From the NCBI GenBank assembly GCA_003586115.2, contig QVOM02000115.1:2239110-2303109 (forward strand): a stretch of 64,000 bases of DNA, written 5' to 3'. Position numbers and translations under genes: made by a program. The number at the start of each line of letters is the position of its first letter. The stretch's first letter is position 1. Source of the DNA: Salvator merianae (Eukaryota > Chordata > Lepidosauria > Squamata > Teiidae). Shown one piece after another: positions 1 through 11,574 of the stretch. The notes under the pieces were generated by a model, which worked only from the letters and a program-made list of their open reading frames with translations, was not told the origin of the DNA and searched no databases.

Positions 1-360
1 TTTTTAAGCAAACTTGTCCACTGTCTTATTTTTCAATCATTTTGTCAGTTTGTCCATCTCAGTGAGGTCAATCATTTTAATCAACCAGTCATCTACCGTA
101 GGTATTTTATCCTCTTCCTATTTTTGTGCATAGACAATTCTAGCTGCAATCACCATATACTAAATTAAAACATTAACATTGTCAGAATCGTCCTCTACTA
201 TACCTAATAAATAAAATTTGGTTTAAAAGCAATATTAATTTTTAGTATTTTCTGCATAACTAAATATTTGCAACCAAATTTTTGCTTTAGAGCAGGTCCA
301 CCACATATGATAAAAATACCTTCTTGTGTTTTGCATTTTCAACACCTATTAGTAATTGCA
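1..360 (-). mobile_element. L1-type LINE, 3' part of ORF2 (decayed)
   Basis: Read on the minus strand, this is the C-terminal end of an L1-like ORF2 protein, the endonuclease/reverse transcriptase of a non-LTR retrotransposon. Around 285-312 it gives HMWWTCSKAK, the conserved Cys/Trp-rich segment downstream of the RT domain. Around 120-165 it gives MVIAARIVYAQK, and around 45-110 IPTVDDWLIKM followed by a DLTEMDKLT-like stretch; all have the spacing usual at the end of vertebrate L1 ORF2. Stop codons and frame changes interrupt it, so it is a fossil. The window edge cuts the element; upstream similarity fades beyond about 360. The family is fairly certain, the subfamily unknown. Confidence 0.75.
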
Positions 361-679
361 AAATACTATTCAGAAATGGCAGTTCTGACTCCTGCCTAAA
401 TGAATCAAGCATAGAATTCCCATTTGTAAGTACTGCCACTGCCACAGTATTTAACACCGTGCTATAAAACAATCAAGGTTGCAAAATAATTTATAATACA
501 GGTTTAAACTAGGGGTGTGCACGAAGCTTCGTGGCATTCGATTTTCGATCGAATTTCGTGATTCCGTGCCCTTCGCATCGAATGCGAAGGGCACCAGAAA
601 TCACGAATGCGAATTGCGAAGGTCCCTCAATTTTTCGAAGTATTTCGGGACCTTCGCAATTTGCCAAAGTCTCACCTCT

Positions 680-711
680 CTAGGCTGTCAGCGCTGGCGC
701 TGACAGCCTAG
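680..711. repeat. Perfect hairpin module 1 (CTAGGCTGTCAGCGC arms)
   Basis: Two perfectly complementary 15-base arms (680-694 and 697-711) with a 2-base loop. It is followed by GGTGAATCAG. The same arms recur at 819-850 in this element, and related arms at 959-1000, 38262-38303 and 39003-39040. Confidence 0.9.
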
Positions 712-818
712 GGTGAATCAGCCAGCCAGCAGCGAGTGGAAGTGCAGAAAATTCAACGGAAGGGAGGGATTCCCTTCCCATTGATTTTCCTTCTCTTCCC
801 CTCACTGACTCACCCCCC

Positions 819-850
819 CTAGGCTGTCAGCGCGAGCGCTGACAGCCTAG
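819..850. repeat. Perfect hairpin module 2 (same arms as module 1)
   Basis: Arms 819-833 and 836-850 are identical to those of the hairpin at 680-711, again with a 2-base loop, and are followed by GGTGAATGAG. Two near-identical hairpins about 139 bp apart in one short element point to duplication of a hairpin module. Confidence 0.9.
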
Positions 851-912
851 GGTGAATGAGGCAGCCAGCAGACATCGGAAGCAGATAAATCAAGGCGAAC
901 GGAAGACCTTTT

Positions 913-1046
913 TGCCTTGATTTCTCTGCTTCAGATGGCGCTCGCCTCTCTCTCATCCCCCCCCCCAGTCTGTCATCAGACTGACAGACTGGGGGGGGTG
1001 AATGAGAGAGAGGCGAGCGCCATCCGAAGCAGAGAAATTAAGGCAA
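913..1046. repeat. Long inverted repeat, about 60-bp arms, centre of the hAT MITE
   Basis: The left arm runs from CCTTGATTTCTCTGCTTC through GATGGCGCTCGCCTCTCTC and a C-run to AGTCTGTCA. The right arm is the complement, from TGACAGACT through a G-run and GAGAGAGGCGAGCGCCATC to GAAGCAGAGAAATTAAGG. Arms differ at only a few positions and the loop is about 6 bases. Open frames on both strands here are a by-product of the symmetry. Confidence 0.85.
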
Positions 1047-1221
1047 AGGTTTTCCCTTCTCCTTGATTTATCTGCTTCCGTTCGCGGCGAAGATTTTCGC
1101 CGCGAAAACGAAGGGCTTCATTTTCGTGCGTATTTTTTTGCACGAAAACGAAGCCTAGGAGCTTCGCAGTCCTGCGAAGCGAAAAGGGAAAAGTGCCTTC
1201 GTGCACATCCCTAGTTTAAAC

Positions 1222-2120
1222 ACAAAATAGTCTAAACTCAATGTCAAATGAGTCCAGTGGTATCTGAAGACTACAGATTCCATGATATCAAATTATAGAT
1301 ATTATTACAAAATTCTCTCTCACCAAATCACAAAGCAAAAAGCAAGTACCATTAGAAAGTCACTCTTGTCTAAATTTTGCAATACAGTTATCTTATAACA
1401 AAATATTCACAGAAAGGGGCAGATTTTAGGAAATCGTGTGTACAAAAATGCACTTGTTTCTGCAAATGCCATACACAATGCATAACATTATTTGAAAACA
1501 CATGTATTTGTATTAAGAATGCCTGTATTGGATACCTTTAAAAAACAAAATAAATGCAAAGTGATATAAATGCAAGGGGAAATGAACTTTGCTCTAGAGA
1601 TAAGAGAATTTTTGAGAAATGAAATTTGACAGATTCATGCAGCCCTGCTCTGATGCAGGGAAAAGTGAACACGATATATGGGCACAGCAGTGCTGCAACA
1701 AATTACTCCTCATGTAGTTCTGACACAAGAGTTCAAACAATTTGTAAAGGGCTAGAACCTTGTTTGCATTTTAACCAAAACAGCTATTTGATTGCTTCAG
1801 CAGCCATGTTTTTTTGGTCTGTAAAATTCTATAGATACACATTCTATTGCCAGTGTGATTTGTTATTGGACTGTGAACTTTTATGTCATTTCCTTCTCAT
1901 ACAGCATCACTTTGAGGTTTGTTGGATTTTTTGTTTTCAGGATGGGCTAGAATGGAGGAAAGCAATAGATCTGGTCTAAAAATGGTTACTTGCTCTCATT
2001 TTATTCCATTCAACTGTGTCAGATTATGGATTAAATCTGTTTCAATAACTTTGATGCTAGCACTATTTGGTGGCAAGACTACAATATATTTTTGAATTTG
2101 GAAGCCCTACTTCCAACTGG
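1222..2120. other. AT-rich sequence, nothing recognised
   Basis: No repeat family, RNA gene or credible exon was recognised. An open frame at 1626-1979 (117 codons) has a low-complexity, Cys/Phe-rich translation and no recognisable domain; it is probably chance. Confidence 0.5.
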
Positions 2121-2125
2121 CATTC

Positions 2126-2266
2126 TTGACATCCTCCTCCTCCTCTTTCCCCTCCTCTTCCTCCTCCTTATTATTATTATAATTGTGCATGGATCAGAAT
2201 ACCTAGCTACTACTAATATTACTTTATTGTTATTACTGCTACTACTACTTTTATCATATATGATGT
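2126..2266. repeat. Low-complexity: (TCC)n polypyrimidine then (TTA/TAC)n
   Basis: A pyrimidine-only stretch rich in TCC (about 2128-2168) is followed by TTATTATTATTAT and, after a short unique piece, by interrupted TAC/TTA/TGC triplets to about 2255. The 87- and 97-codon frames here are artefacts of this composition. Confidence 0.9.
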
Positions 2267-2269
2267 ATA

Positions 2270-2412
2270 TAGAAGATTTCCCTACTGTATCCTTGCAGCA
2301 ATTTTGTGAGGAAAATTGGGCAGAAAACTCAAAGGCATTCAATGAATTCCATGGCCAAATGAAGAATAGAACCCAGATCTCCTAAGTGCTAGTTCGACAC
2401 TCAGCACTACCT
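2270..2412 (-). mobile_element. Old MIR-like SINE (minus strand)
   Basis: On the minus strand, from about 2410 downward, one reads a tRNA-derived head ending in a B-box-like GGGTTCTATTC, then GGCCATGG, then a middle and a CCTCACAAAATTG stretch. This parallels the order GGGTTC(A/T)AATC...CTGCCATGG...CCTCACAGGGTTG in MIR-type SINEs of squamates. The copy is diverged, so the ends are approximate. Confidence 0.45.
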
Positions 2413-2523
2413 TGTATCCTACATAGTTCCCAAAAGCTCTCCAGATTGGACTGTGATTTGGGCTAATGCCCATTGATTTTCATAACTTTTCCTTGCCAAT
2501 ATGGTGATCTTCAGATGTGGCTG

Positions 2524-2650
2524 CACTCCAGTTCTTATTAATACCCATCAATACCACCCAGCATGGTCAAAAGTGGAGGATTTTGGGAGATGCAGCCCAT
2601 TAACACCCAAAGAGCACTATGCAAGTTAGTGTGGGTCAATAATGACTCAT
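2524..2650 (+). repeat. Diverged 'GGGAGATGCAGCCC' interspersed repeat
   Basis: The order CCCAGCATGGTCAAAAGTGG, then GATTTTGGGAGATGCAGCCC, then CACCCAAAGAGCAC resembles a common squamate repeat with a CCAGCATGG core followed by GGGAGTTGTAGTCC. Related pieces are at 11903-11984 and 26650-26765. I do not assign a family name. Confidence 0.35.
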
Positions 2651-3700
2651 CAGATCTCATGGCCTATTCTTAAAAGATGTGCATTTCCGAATTTGTCCTG
2701 ATGCTCTAGTGACCTCATGATCTGTGACTTTGCCCCAGAATTGGCACATGCTCTTCCATGCATTTGTTCTTTTGAAGCAAGATTATTTCAACTTACTCTA
2801 TCTCCTGAACAATTCCCTTTTAAATGTTCCACATAGTAGAGTTCTGAAGTTGGTTTATAGGAACAGGATTCACAGGTGACTTAAACAAATACCCAGGAGA
2901 GCAACAAGGGGCATGAGCCATGAAACAATTCCTTTTTTGCCCTTCCTCTTCAGATTCAATAGGCTAAATCTGGTCTATCTTCTTTAGGTAGCCACACAGG
3001 AATTGCAGGAGTACAGCTCATACGTATTTTGAACCACACGTAAGTGAAGCTTATACAATCCCTGTATGGCAAAGAGCCACCTAGTATTGGCAAAGATGCA
3101 GGATGTTTATTACAAAGACTAGAAATACAGAATGTGCACTTATTGTAAAGGTCAATTGGAAGCTAAACTCCGAGCTGTTTTTGTCAGTTTTCAACCTGTT
3201 GCAAAAGCAAACACAGCCAGCCAGTGTGCCTTGATGGCACTCCATTTCCTTTTGTGGAGCTCCATATGATTATTGTGCCAAAGTAAATTTTAATCAAGGC
3301 TCTCAGCATGTCTTAATGTGACATATTGCATCAGCAGTAGGATATGTCATGTTGGACGAGCGCCTCCCTCCCACACTTTGGGTGTAGCATGCACAGTGAA
3401 ACTTTAATCAGGAGAGACATCTACTGCTAAGTATTCTTTTCTAGGCTGTAAGAAAACACCCAGTGAGGAAAATCCAATTCAGTTTTTGGGCCTGCTCTAT
3501 ACTATTCAGTGGAGAAAACCACTTTCAGAGAACAAAGACATCACTTTATTATTCATTAATTCAATTAAGTTGCAAAATAAAGGCCATTACTTGTTTGAGT
3601 CAAAGCAAATATGTTGCTACCTGAAGCTTTAGCATAATCCTGTAGGACTTTTTTTGATTGTCTTCTTTTTCATATGAAAGTTAACCAGTTCATTCACAGT
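2651..3700. other. Unique-looking sequence, nothing recognised
   Basis: No reading frame, repeat or RNA structure I can support. Composition is AT-rich and CpG-poor like the rest of the background. Confidence 0.5.
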
Positions 3701-3719
3701 CCCAGATTTGACACTGGAC

Positions 3720-4185
3720 TATGCCTTTTCTGCACTGGGCTGGTGGACTGGGCCACAGGGTATACTGGGCCACTGCAACTGCATGATGGAGTGGCCTAGC
3801 AGAGGCCACACCCACACTAGTATGCTTCATCCACACAGGATGGAGCTATGGAGCAGGAGACAGAGCCAAAATGGTGATGTATCATACTCCACTGGTATAG
3901 TGCCTTCAAAGTTGCCAGTAGGGACTTTCTCAGCCAGGTGTACAAAAACAGTATGCTTCCAGTTGTCCAGCTGAAATGGCATTAAGCTTGGTATACATGT
4001 GCTATCCATGTGCTGTCTGTAGGCCAATATATCAGAGTAAACTTGTCATAGAATCCACAGCTGGCGTACTCTAATATATTGGTACATGGGCAGCATATGG
4101 ACACTGCTTCTGGGTGCCTGGCTTAAAAAGCCCCAGCTGGCAACTTTGATGGCCAGGACAGCCCATGCCATGTGTAAATCTGGTC
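3720..4185. mobile_element. Group E MITE-like element (approximate ends)
   Basis: It starts near CCTTTTCTGCACTGGG and carries the piece ACTAGTATGCTTCATCCACACAGGATGGAGC that also occurs, with changes, in the repeats near 12150, 39950, 42690, 45850 and 53790. The right part (GTACATGGGCAGCATATGG to TGGCCAGGACAGCCCAT) resembles 53970-54070. Non-coding. No clean TSD was found. Confidence 0.5.
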
Positions 4186-4739
4186 TAAGATAATTAAATG
4201 TGGGACAAAACCCTACAGAAGCCTAAAAGTAAACCTTGAAACACCACAATTCCTATTGCCTTGCAATGACTATAGTTAATGGTGACTGGTGAGGAGGGTC
4301 ATGAGTTGAAGTGTTTCCCTGTGCCACACTGGCTCACTTTTTCCTTTTTTTAATCACTCCTATGCAGTGGCAAACTTTGCCACTGTACAGGAACTTTTTC
4401 TTTTTTTTTAAAGCAAAGCTGAAACAATATCAAAACAAAACATTGCAGTGTGGCAAAGGGGCTCTGGACCAAGTCCCCTATCACCAGCCACTGCTGATCA
4501 CTGATCTGAACAGTGAAGTAGAGGAGTTAGATCCTTGGTTTTGAAAGCAAAACAAAAGTAATCAATGAACATTTCCCAAGAGCATACAGGAATCACCCAA
4601 ATATCTCTGGATTCATGAAATGTTGGGACTTCTTAGTAAATTAACATGCTTTATTCATTTCTAAATTAACCCAAATACATTTATGCATGCTGAAAGTCTA
4701 CTGCATTCTTTCAGTCACATGGGATGAAGCATGTGAGTT

Positions 4740-4958
4740 CAGTGCAGTCTAGTAACTACAGCATCAGGCTAGGAATTTCTGGGTTCTAATCCCCATTCTG
4801 CCATGAAAACCCACTGGTGAGCTTGGGCTAGTCACAACTTCTCATTCTCACCTACCTCATGGGAGATAAAATGGAAAGGAGGAGAATGGTGTGGACGGCT
4901 TTGGGTTGTTTGGAGAAAAGGCAGAATATAAATGCTATAAATAAATACTATAAATAAC
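4740..4958 (+). mobile_element. MIR-like tRNA-derived SINE
   Basis: Full-length-looking SINE. The head ends with a B-box-like GTTCTAATCC at 4783-4792, followed by CCCATTCTGCCATG, CTTGGGCTAGTCACA and CTACCTCATGGG. The 3' end reads GGCTTTGGGTTGTTTGGAGAAAAGGCAGAATATAAAT and closes with (ATAAATA)-type repeats. This order matches tRNA-headed SINEs of the MIR/CORE type with an L2-like tail that are abundant in squamates. RNA polymerase III transcription would have driven it; this copy is too diverged to be presumed active. Confidence 0.75.
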
Positions 4959-7777
4959 GTGTCATAGAACCCAATAGAAGCATAAAGCTGTCAGTGTTCA
5001 CTACGGCTTATGAAACTCTATACAGTGGCATGATTTTATGCTATTATCAATAATGAAAGAACATTGTTTGTATGGGCAGGAATATTCATTGCACTTTGGC
5101 CCTTTGCTTGAAGATTTGGCCTCATTATGCATGCCAAAGCCCTACCAAATTTATTTTTATTTATGCATAAAGTTGACAGGGCAGTAAACTTTAGGAGTCA
5201 TTAGCTTTCATTCCTCCCAATTTTTAATCATCTTGGATACAGTTGCAAATTATATTTGAAAAATCTTTTAAATATGTCATGTCATCAGGAATCAGTTTGT
5301 GGCTGAAAGAGGCGCCTTGTAAAAAGAGAAATCCAGTTTGCTGGATAATTCACTTTCCTTTTCTTTCTCTCTTTTTAATGACTTTAAACCTTTAATGATC
5401 TATTTTTATAGCCAAATTGGTCCTGGTTTACGCATATGGTTCAAAGCAGAATCCCACAATATCAAATATAAAAATAATACCTACCCTAAGAGGAAGCCAC
5501 AGTATATCATTGGGAGAGAGAAAAAAACCACAATGAATTGCTAAAATGGTTTACATGACTATAAATAGTCATTTTCTATTTTTGCAGTCTTCTGTATATG
5601 TATTTTTAGGAGTGAGGCTATGTTTGTATGAATATTTGCATGTGTGTACATGTTATGCACGCATGCCCTTTTTTGATAACTATAAATAATAGGGTAAGCA
5701 TTTTGAAAAGCTACTTGGTTAAAGATAGCTATTCCCACCACTTGGGAGAAATAAAATGTCTCCACTTTTCTCACTGCTTGGCAGCATAACAGGGAACAGA
5801 GGTGCACATCTGTAAATAAATGCGTCATTAGATTCTCATCAATTTGTAAGCTTCACTTGATGTATGGCTAACATAATCCCAAAAGGATAGGTAAGCGAGC
5901 ACTCTCTTCCAAGCATACACAGGCGTATATCACACCATGGTGAATGGGCGGGGGAATAAAAAATGTTATAAATGAAGTGTGGGTTTGTTTCAGGCTTTTT
6001 TTTCAGATGGGGGAAATGTTCTCCTTACAACTGTCCGCAATGAACAACTATTTAAAGTACATCGTCACCAATATACTCATTAGCCAAGGAGCTCTGGACA
6101 TATTAAAAGAACACAGTAAAACAACTAATGAGGCACTTGAGTAGTAACAGGTTGTCATTAGAGCAGCATCTGCTCTCATCAGAGTTAATTATTCAGTTGC
6201 TTTGTTTTCCAAGTAGGTGTCTGATAAAATTTAGCAGAATCTTAATTAAAACACATTTTCAAACTCCTTAGATGCTCATCTCATCTAAAGAAATCGAGAC
6301 AATATCCACCATAAACATCAAGCTTCAGTTGAGCCATCAAATGGAAGAAGGAACTCAGCTGGTTCATGGGCTTTTTTAGGCTTTAACCATTTGAGTGCTA
6401 ATGGGATGCAAAATAGCAATGCAATTTTGCAACAAACTAAATTTTCTCCTAGAGTCTTTCTCATTCAAAAGTGAGAGTGCATTGTCAGCTAAGGCTGCAA
6501 TTCTGCACCCTGCATTAATGGAGACAGAGTGGACACAGAAGTCTTCTTCTCAGGCCATCTGTTTAACATCTTCTCCCCTGTTTTGTTGCTAGGGTTGGTC
6601 AGAAGGTTTATCTGGAATTTACTGGTAGGTTGCCAGATAGGTCTTGCAATTGATTCGCAACAATGTTGGATGCCTAGTTGTTGCATGACAAATGAGAATG
6701 CTGCTGTTAGGGAATTAGATGAAGGTGTCCAAAGACTACTACATGGGGGTTGCATCCCACTTTACTCCACTTGGAGGACCAAAGTCACATCTTGGAGTTC
6801 CTTTTGGACTCCTGAAAATAAGAGATTTTTTGCTGGATCAGATCACTGGTCCATCTACTCCAGACAGTTGTACATCAAAACCTGTAAGCAGGATATGGGA
6901 ATAAATAATTTACCATGCTCTCAGTCTCCCAGCTAGTGAGCTTTAGAAGCATGTCATCTTCTATTGATAGTCCAGTCCTCCATGAATTTTTCCAAATTCT
7001 TTCTGAAGCCATTGATGCTGTTGGCCAATATCACATCTCCTGATAGGAAAGTTCAGAGTTCCCACTATGAGCTATGTGGGAATATAATTCCTTTTGTCTG
7101 TCCTGATCCTTCCAAAATTCAGATTCCTTGGGTGACCCTATCTCTAATATTTTGAGAACTAGAGAAAAAACTATCCTTATCTGCTGTGCCCACATCACAC
7201 AGGATTTCACACAGCTCTCACTACTGTCAAGATTCTCTCTAAGCTGCATTGCCTGTTTGACAAGGTCCTCTTAGTGGAGACCCAAAACAGCTGCTGGCTC
7301 AGCCAGCTGTCTACTTGACTGCCCATTCACTTGCTTCAAAATTTCTTTCCTTTCTTCTTTGTATTTTTGACAAGTACAAAGGAGAAAGGAAGGAGATGTT
7401 GAGAGCAAGTGAGCAGGCATGCAACTGAATTGTTGAAACAAAAGGCTGTGGATCAGGCTGCATATGCAAAAGACCTTGACAAACACCAGCTGGAGGTGCA
7501 CTTAGAGGAAACTATGGCACCATCCACATGTGCAAAAGTAGGTGGGACATCTGCACAGCCCTGTACCTGATGGAAGCATCTCTGCCAACTCTCTGAAAGA
7601 ACAGAACAGGATGGACAACTCTGAGGTCACCCATTTCCAAGGATTTGGTATGGGGGCACCTTTGTGGATCATCACGTTGTTCTCATGCTGACCCTTAACC
7701 TGGAGTCCTGGGCTGCAAACTAGTGTGTGTGGCCAGACTTCTACGTTGATTTCCAGTTCCTTATCAGTGCCCACAGT
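4959..7777. other. AT-rich background, nothing recognised
   Basis: About 2.8 kb without a recognisable repeat or exon. The 135-codon frame at 6529-6936 has no domain, no good splice context, and a shadow frame on the other strand. Confidence 0.5.
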
Positions 7778-7850
7778 TAGGTTTGGAAGGAAGGAGGGAG
7801 GGAGGGAGGGAGGGGGGAGGGAGGGAGGAAGCAAGGAAGCAAGGAAGAAC
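7778..7850 (+). repeat. Purine microsatellite (GGAA/GGGA)n
   Basis: About 70 bases of pure-purine GGAAGGAAGG and GGGAGGGA repeats, with GCAAGGAA variants at the 3' end. Such tracts are length-polymorphic and can adopt triplex forms; the proline-rich frame on the minus strand is an artefact of it. Confidence 0.95.
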
Positions 7851-8155
7851 AATCTGCATACCCTAAGTTATAGTTGCTGTAATGACTACAGGGTAGATCA
7901 AAACATATTTTATCATAGTAGGGAAGACTTGGCACTAAGTGTTGTGTGTCTTACATCAGGAGATAACTGTGGATAATTAACATCAACCTCCACACCTTCA
8001 AAATGGTAGATTATACTTTGTAAATGAGGACAACAGGGCACTCTGTCTAGGAGTATAGGAATATAAGATTCTGACTCAATCTTTTTCTCATTAATTGTCC
8101 GTCTGGTTTAGTACTGCCTACACATACTGGATGCACCTCTGCAGGATTTTGTAGA

Positions 8156-8262
8156 GGCTGCATCCAGACACCATTTACTGATTCCGCTACATTTGGATAT
8201 CCATGCTTTATTCCAGAATATCCAAATATAGTGGAGTAAGCAAGCAATGTCTGGATGCAACC
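8156..8262. mobile_element. Palindromic 107-bp MITE with GGYTGCATCCAGACA ends
   Basis: The left end GGCTGCATCCAGACA (8156-8170) and right end TGTCTGGATGCAACC (8248-8262) are inverted repeats, and the interior keeps the symmetry (ATTTGGATAT near 8190 with ATATCCAAAT near 8218). Almost the whole element folds into one hairpin. Flanking bases AGA/ACA might be a degraded 3-bp TSD. Similar TGCATCCACAC or TGCATCTGCAC starts occur near 58141 and 61570. Confidence 0.65.
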
Positions 8263-8710
8263 ACAGTGATAATATTTGCATGGTGCTGTTATGAGGGTGC
8301 ACATTATGAGTGTGCAGAGTCCACACAACCTTGTACATCCTGCCATGAGTTCTTGTTAGGGCATGCGAATGGTGAAAAGGGAGAAATCACTTTACCTTAC
8401 ATTGCTCTAACCTGCCGCTCATGTGACTCACCTATGGCACACTTGTCAGTAGGAATTTCCTGGCACTTCCACTTCCAGGGGCATTTCATGATTTCAAAAA
8501 AAAAAAAAAAACAATCTCCAGCCACAATTAATGTTCCCTGGTGGCAATGTTTGCATGGCCAGAATTGACAGCAGGCATGTGAACAGTATGCTTTCCTTTT
8601 TAAGAAGAGCACTACACTTGCAACATTCTTCTTAGAGTGCTGCCAGCAGCATTGTGCATTTACTGCCACAGTTCTGTCCCAATCCCATCTGCAGATACCA
8701 GAGGCTGAGG

Positions 8711-9030
8711 GCATATTCTCACTTACATGCTGGTGAGCATCTGCACGCACACTAACGCAGTGCATCCACACTCTGCGGTGGCGTCAGAATCTGAGAGCAT
8801 CTGGAGATGCTCCTGAACAGTACTAACTGTGGACAGCTAAAACACTGTCCACGGTTTGCTCCCACTCAGCACATTTGCATCTGGTCCTGAGTGTGAATGC
8901 TGCAAGGCCATGGCATTTCCGCAGTTGCTATCATGGTGGTCAGACTGGCATCTGCACTGCGAGTGCTAGAAGCCCAATACAAGGCTGTTCCAGCCCTCGC
9001 AGTTGACTGCCACACTGTTGGGTCTGTTCC
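8711..9030 (-). mobile_element. Group D MITE (minus orientation, incomplete)
   Basis: Begins GGGCATATTCTCACTTACATGCTGGTGAGCATC, a diverged form of the complement of the end seen at 23067 and 34004. It continues with a piece containing CTGTGGACAGCTAAAACACTGTCCAC and GTGTGAATGCTGCAAGG, matching the order of the group D copies. The far end near GGGTCTGTTCCAGCC is unclear. Non-coding. Confidence 0.55.
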
Positions 9031-11574
9031 AGCCTACAGTGGTAGGCGGTGTCCAAATAACCCTCCTGCAAGAGCCACCAGAAGGGTGACCAAACCCTAG
9101 ATACATGGTTGAGGCCGCATGACAGCAAGCAAGAATTCTGCTCTGAGTTGCTTCAGAGGACCAGAAATGGCACCAGAAGTCAGTACTGGATCCTTCAAAC
9201 TCGACAATTCTATGATTGTAGGGAATGAAACACAGGTATACTATTCCCCTTTGTTCACCATTCTTCCACCTTCGTATGCATGCCACAACAGTTTGTACCA
9301 ACAGAGCCTTGTATGTACAGCCGTATGAGTGAAAACTCCCAGACAACCAGGAACCCACGCTGGGCTGAGCTTCAGGGTGCATAGGAGACTTTGCAGATAC
9401 AACTTCATTCACACTGAGACCTGCCCTATTCACATGAACATGGAAGGATACTGAGTCACATAGGAGAAGTGCCATCTGAAGGGAATTTCTTTATATTCCC
9501 AGGCTAAATTTCCCATCTCAGCATACTTTATCATCATTGGCTAGGAAGCATAATGTCCCATGATAACTCAATGCATATAAATTGTTCCTATATTAAAATA
9601 GTTTCCTGATGCTGAATAACATAATGAGGACACTTTCTTTTAACAGACAAAAAAAAAAAATACACTCATAATGAGGAATAAAATGCTTATTCTATGCCTG
9701 TTTCAAGTAACTATCTGATACTTTTAAAATGAGATGTTCCTGCAGAATAACTAACATAGGAGGACAATTTAGAGCACATTGGGCTGTCATTTGGAGGATA
9801 TAAAAGCTCTCTGTTGACATATCACAGCACATTTGATTATTAAGAAATTTTAAATATGTATTTTACCATGTAAAATACAGTTTTAAAAGCAATGAGAGCT
9901 GATTTCCTTAGAAGACGTGAAATCCAAAATGGCACCAGCCATCTGTTAAAGCTAGGCTCTCAGGCTTCCTTCATTGTAAATCCCGCAATTTTCAAGTGAC
10001 AAGAATGAAAGCCACTCTGTGGTAATGCAGGAAATACAATTAATGAAGATGGCATGTATATAATACCACAACTTTCTCTGTCTGCCCCCTCCCCACATAC
10101 ACACATTGCATTCATCACTGGCAAGTGTCTATGATGGCATTGCTTAAAAGCCTTGTTATCATGAACAACAGCCAACTTTTTTTTTCTTTTGTAAACCACG
10201 AACAGTGAGCATAAGTATGTGTAGTGAGCAATGGAGAGAGTCTCCTCAAGTTCAAGCCAAACCACATGGTGAGCAATTCCCAAATATTACCATCACTGTT
10301 AATGGAGTTTCAGCCTGAGGAAGTGGTTTTGGTGGCTTCCACATAACGTTGCTTTCCTTGAATCAGCGCCTCATAATTTGGGGCAAGGGAGATTATTTGT
10401 ACCACTCTGCACCTCTCAAAAGAAAATATATTCTTTTTTCAAAAATGAATGAAACAGCTTTCATTTTTATACAGCATGTTTGTCAAAAAAAACAAGAGGG
10501 AATTAAAAGAAGTCACTATTTACAAATGTCTTATGATCCCTTTCAAAATGCAAACTTCTGGTTGACTTCTCCCTTCTCACCTCACCCAAATGCAAAAAGG
10601 AATGCAGAACTATTTGTAGAAGAGAAAGTATACTAGACCAGTATAATCAGTTGGAAGTAGCCTTGTGATGGTGTAACATATTGCAATTGAAAGCTTTTGT
10701 CCTCACTGCATTGAGAGGGAAGATGTTTGCCAACTTGCTTTGCTGCTCCACTTAGGAAGACACCAGTGTTTTGAAGGTGTTTTTTTTCTTTCAGCTCCGT
10801 TCAGTGTGGCTGTTTCCATATGGCCCACTGATGGGAAGAGCACATCATCAAAAATGTGGCATTTTCTCTGAGCAGCCAAAAAGAGATCATCCTAATGACC
10901 ATGACCCCAGAGTGTCCTTTTCTACCCACAGACCTGAAAGTGGAGATGGAATTCCAGTCACAGGACCAAAAGGGTGCCTGGAGTCCCACTTTCTGGGTGC
11001 CCTTGGGCTGTTTCTGTACACCAAATGCTTGCCCAAGGACACCTCTTTTTCTGAAAAGGTACATCATTTCCAAGACCTCAGGGCATGAACTGGACACCAC
11101 TAGAGTGTAGCTGTTTGCCTACCCTGACTCCTGAGTGACCTCTGGTCCTCCTTTTAATGCCATGTAAACACAGCTTATGCAAGCTTTCTTTAACATCAGT
11201 GACATCATCAAACTCAAGCACTTCCAAGGCACCATCTGTAATTATGCTAGCTACATGGCCCGTTACAGAAGAAAAACATATTTTAAAAATGAGTTCAGTG
11301 TGAGAAACTGAAAGAAGCTGTGTACTAGATTTAAAAGTGCGGTGAAGCAAATCTTTTGCTCATCACTAGTTTCACCAATTGAAATGTTGAGGCTAGTTTC
11401 ACAGAAAGGTTCAAAGCCCATATTTGTCATCTTCATGAACTGTAACATCATATATAAAGATTAGCATTTCTATTTAAAAATAAATAAATAAAATATATAA
11501 AATGGTTGAAACTCAAAAATGTTTGAATATTTTTATACAAAAATGGACCTCTCTTCCAAGATTCCATTTTAGTT
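9031..11574. other. AT-rich background, nothing recognised
   Basis: Contains a 12-base A-run near 9648 and a short T-run near 10168, but no repeat family or exon I can support. The overlapping frames at 10771-11110 and 8966-9475 were considered and rejected (see rejected list). Confidence 0.5.

Larger units (their letters stand above)
502..1221. mobile_element. hAT-type MITE with TAGGGGTGTGCACGAAG ends and 8-bp TSD
   Basis: The element spans 510-1213 (704 bp). Its ends TAGGGGTGTGCACGAAG and CTTCGTGCACATCCCTA are inverted repeats with one mismatch, flanked by an identical 8-bp duplication GTTTAAAC (502-509 and 1214-1221). An 8-bp TSD with a TAGGG start is the hAT signature. It has no transposase reading frame, so it is non-autonomous. 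Inside, hairpins follow one another: 566-594, about 611-664, 680-711, 819-850, about 913-1046, 1082-1103 and about 1117-1180. It is much richer in G+C and CpG than its flanks, which suggests recent insertion. A second copy in opposite orientation lies at 38040-39208. Confidence 0.9.

Noticed and set aside
976..1214. Opposing 76- and 70-codon frames
   Set aside because: Both are products of the long inverted repeat at 913-1046.
2079..2385. Leu-rich, membrane-like 97-codon frame
   Set aside because: It is translated low-complexity TCC/TTA sequence.
4740..4800. tRNA gene because of the B-box-like GTTCTAATCC
   Set aside because: No cloverleaf can be drawn; the A-box side is degenerate and it continues into a SINE body and tail.
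7502..7976. Pro-rich and Gly/Arg-rich frames
   Set aside because: Artefacts of the purine microsatellite at 7778-7850.
8966..9475. 169-codon minus-strand frame
   Set aside because: Overlaps a group D MITE, has no recognisable domain, and no conserved neighbour or splice context.
10771..11110. Possible exon: TTTTTTTTCTTTCAG acceptor-like start and AAAAGGTACAT donor-like end
   Set aside because: Splice-like ends are common by chance. The translation has no recognised domain, and three overlapping frames on both strands are equally open.
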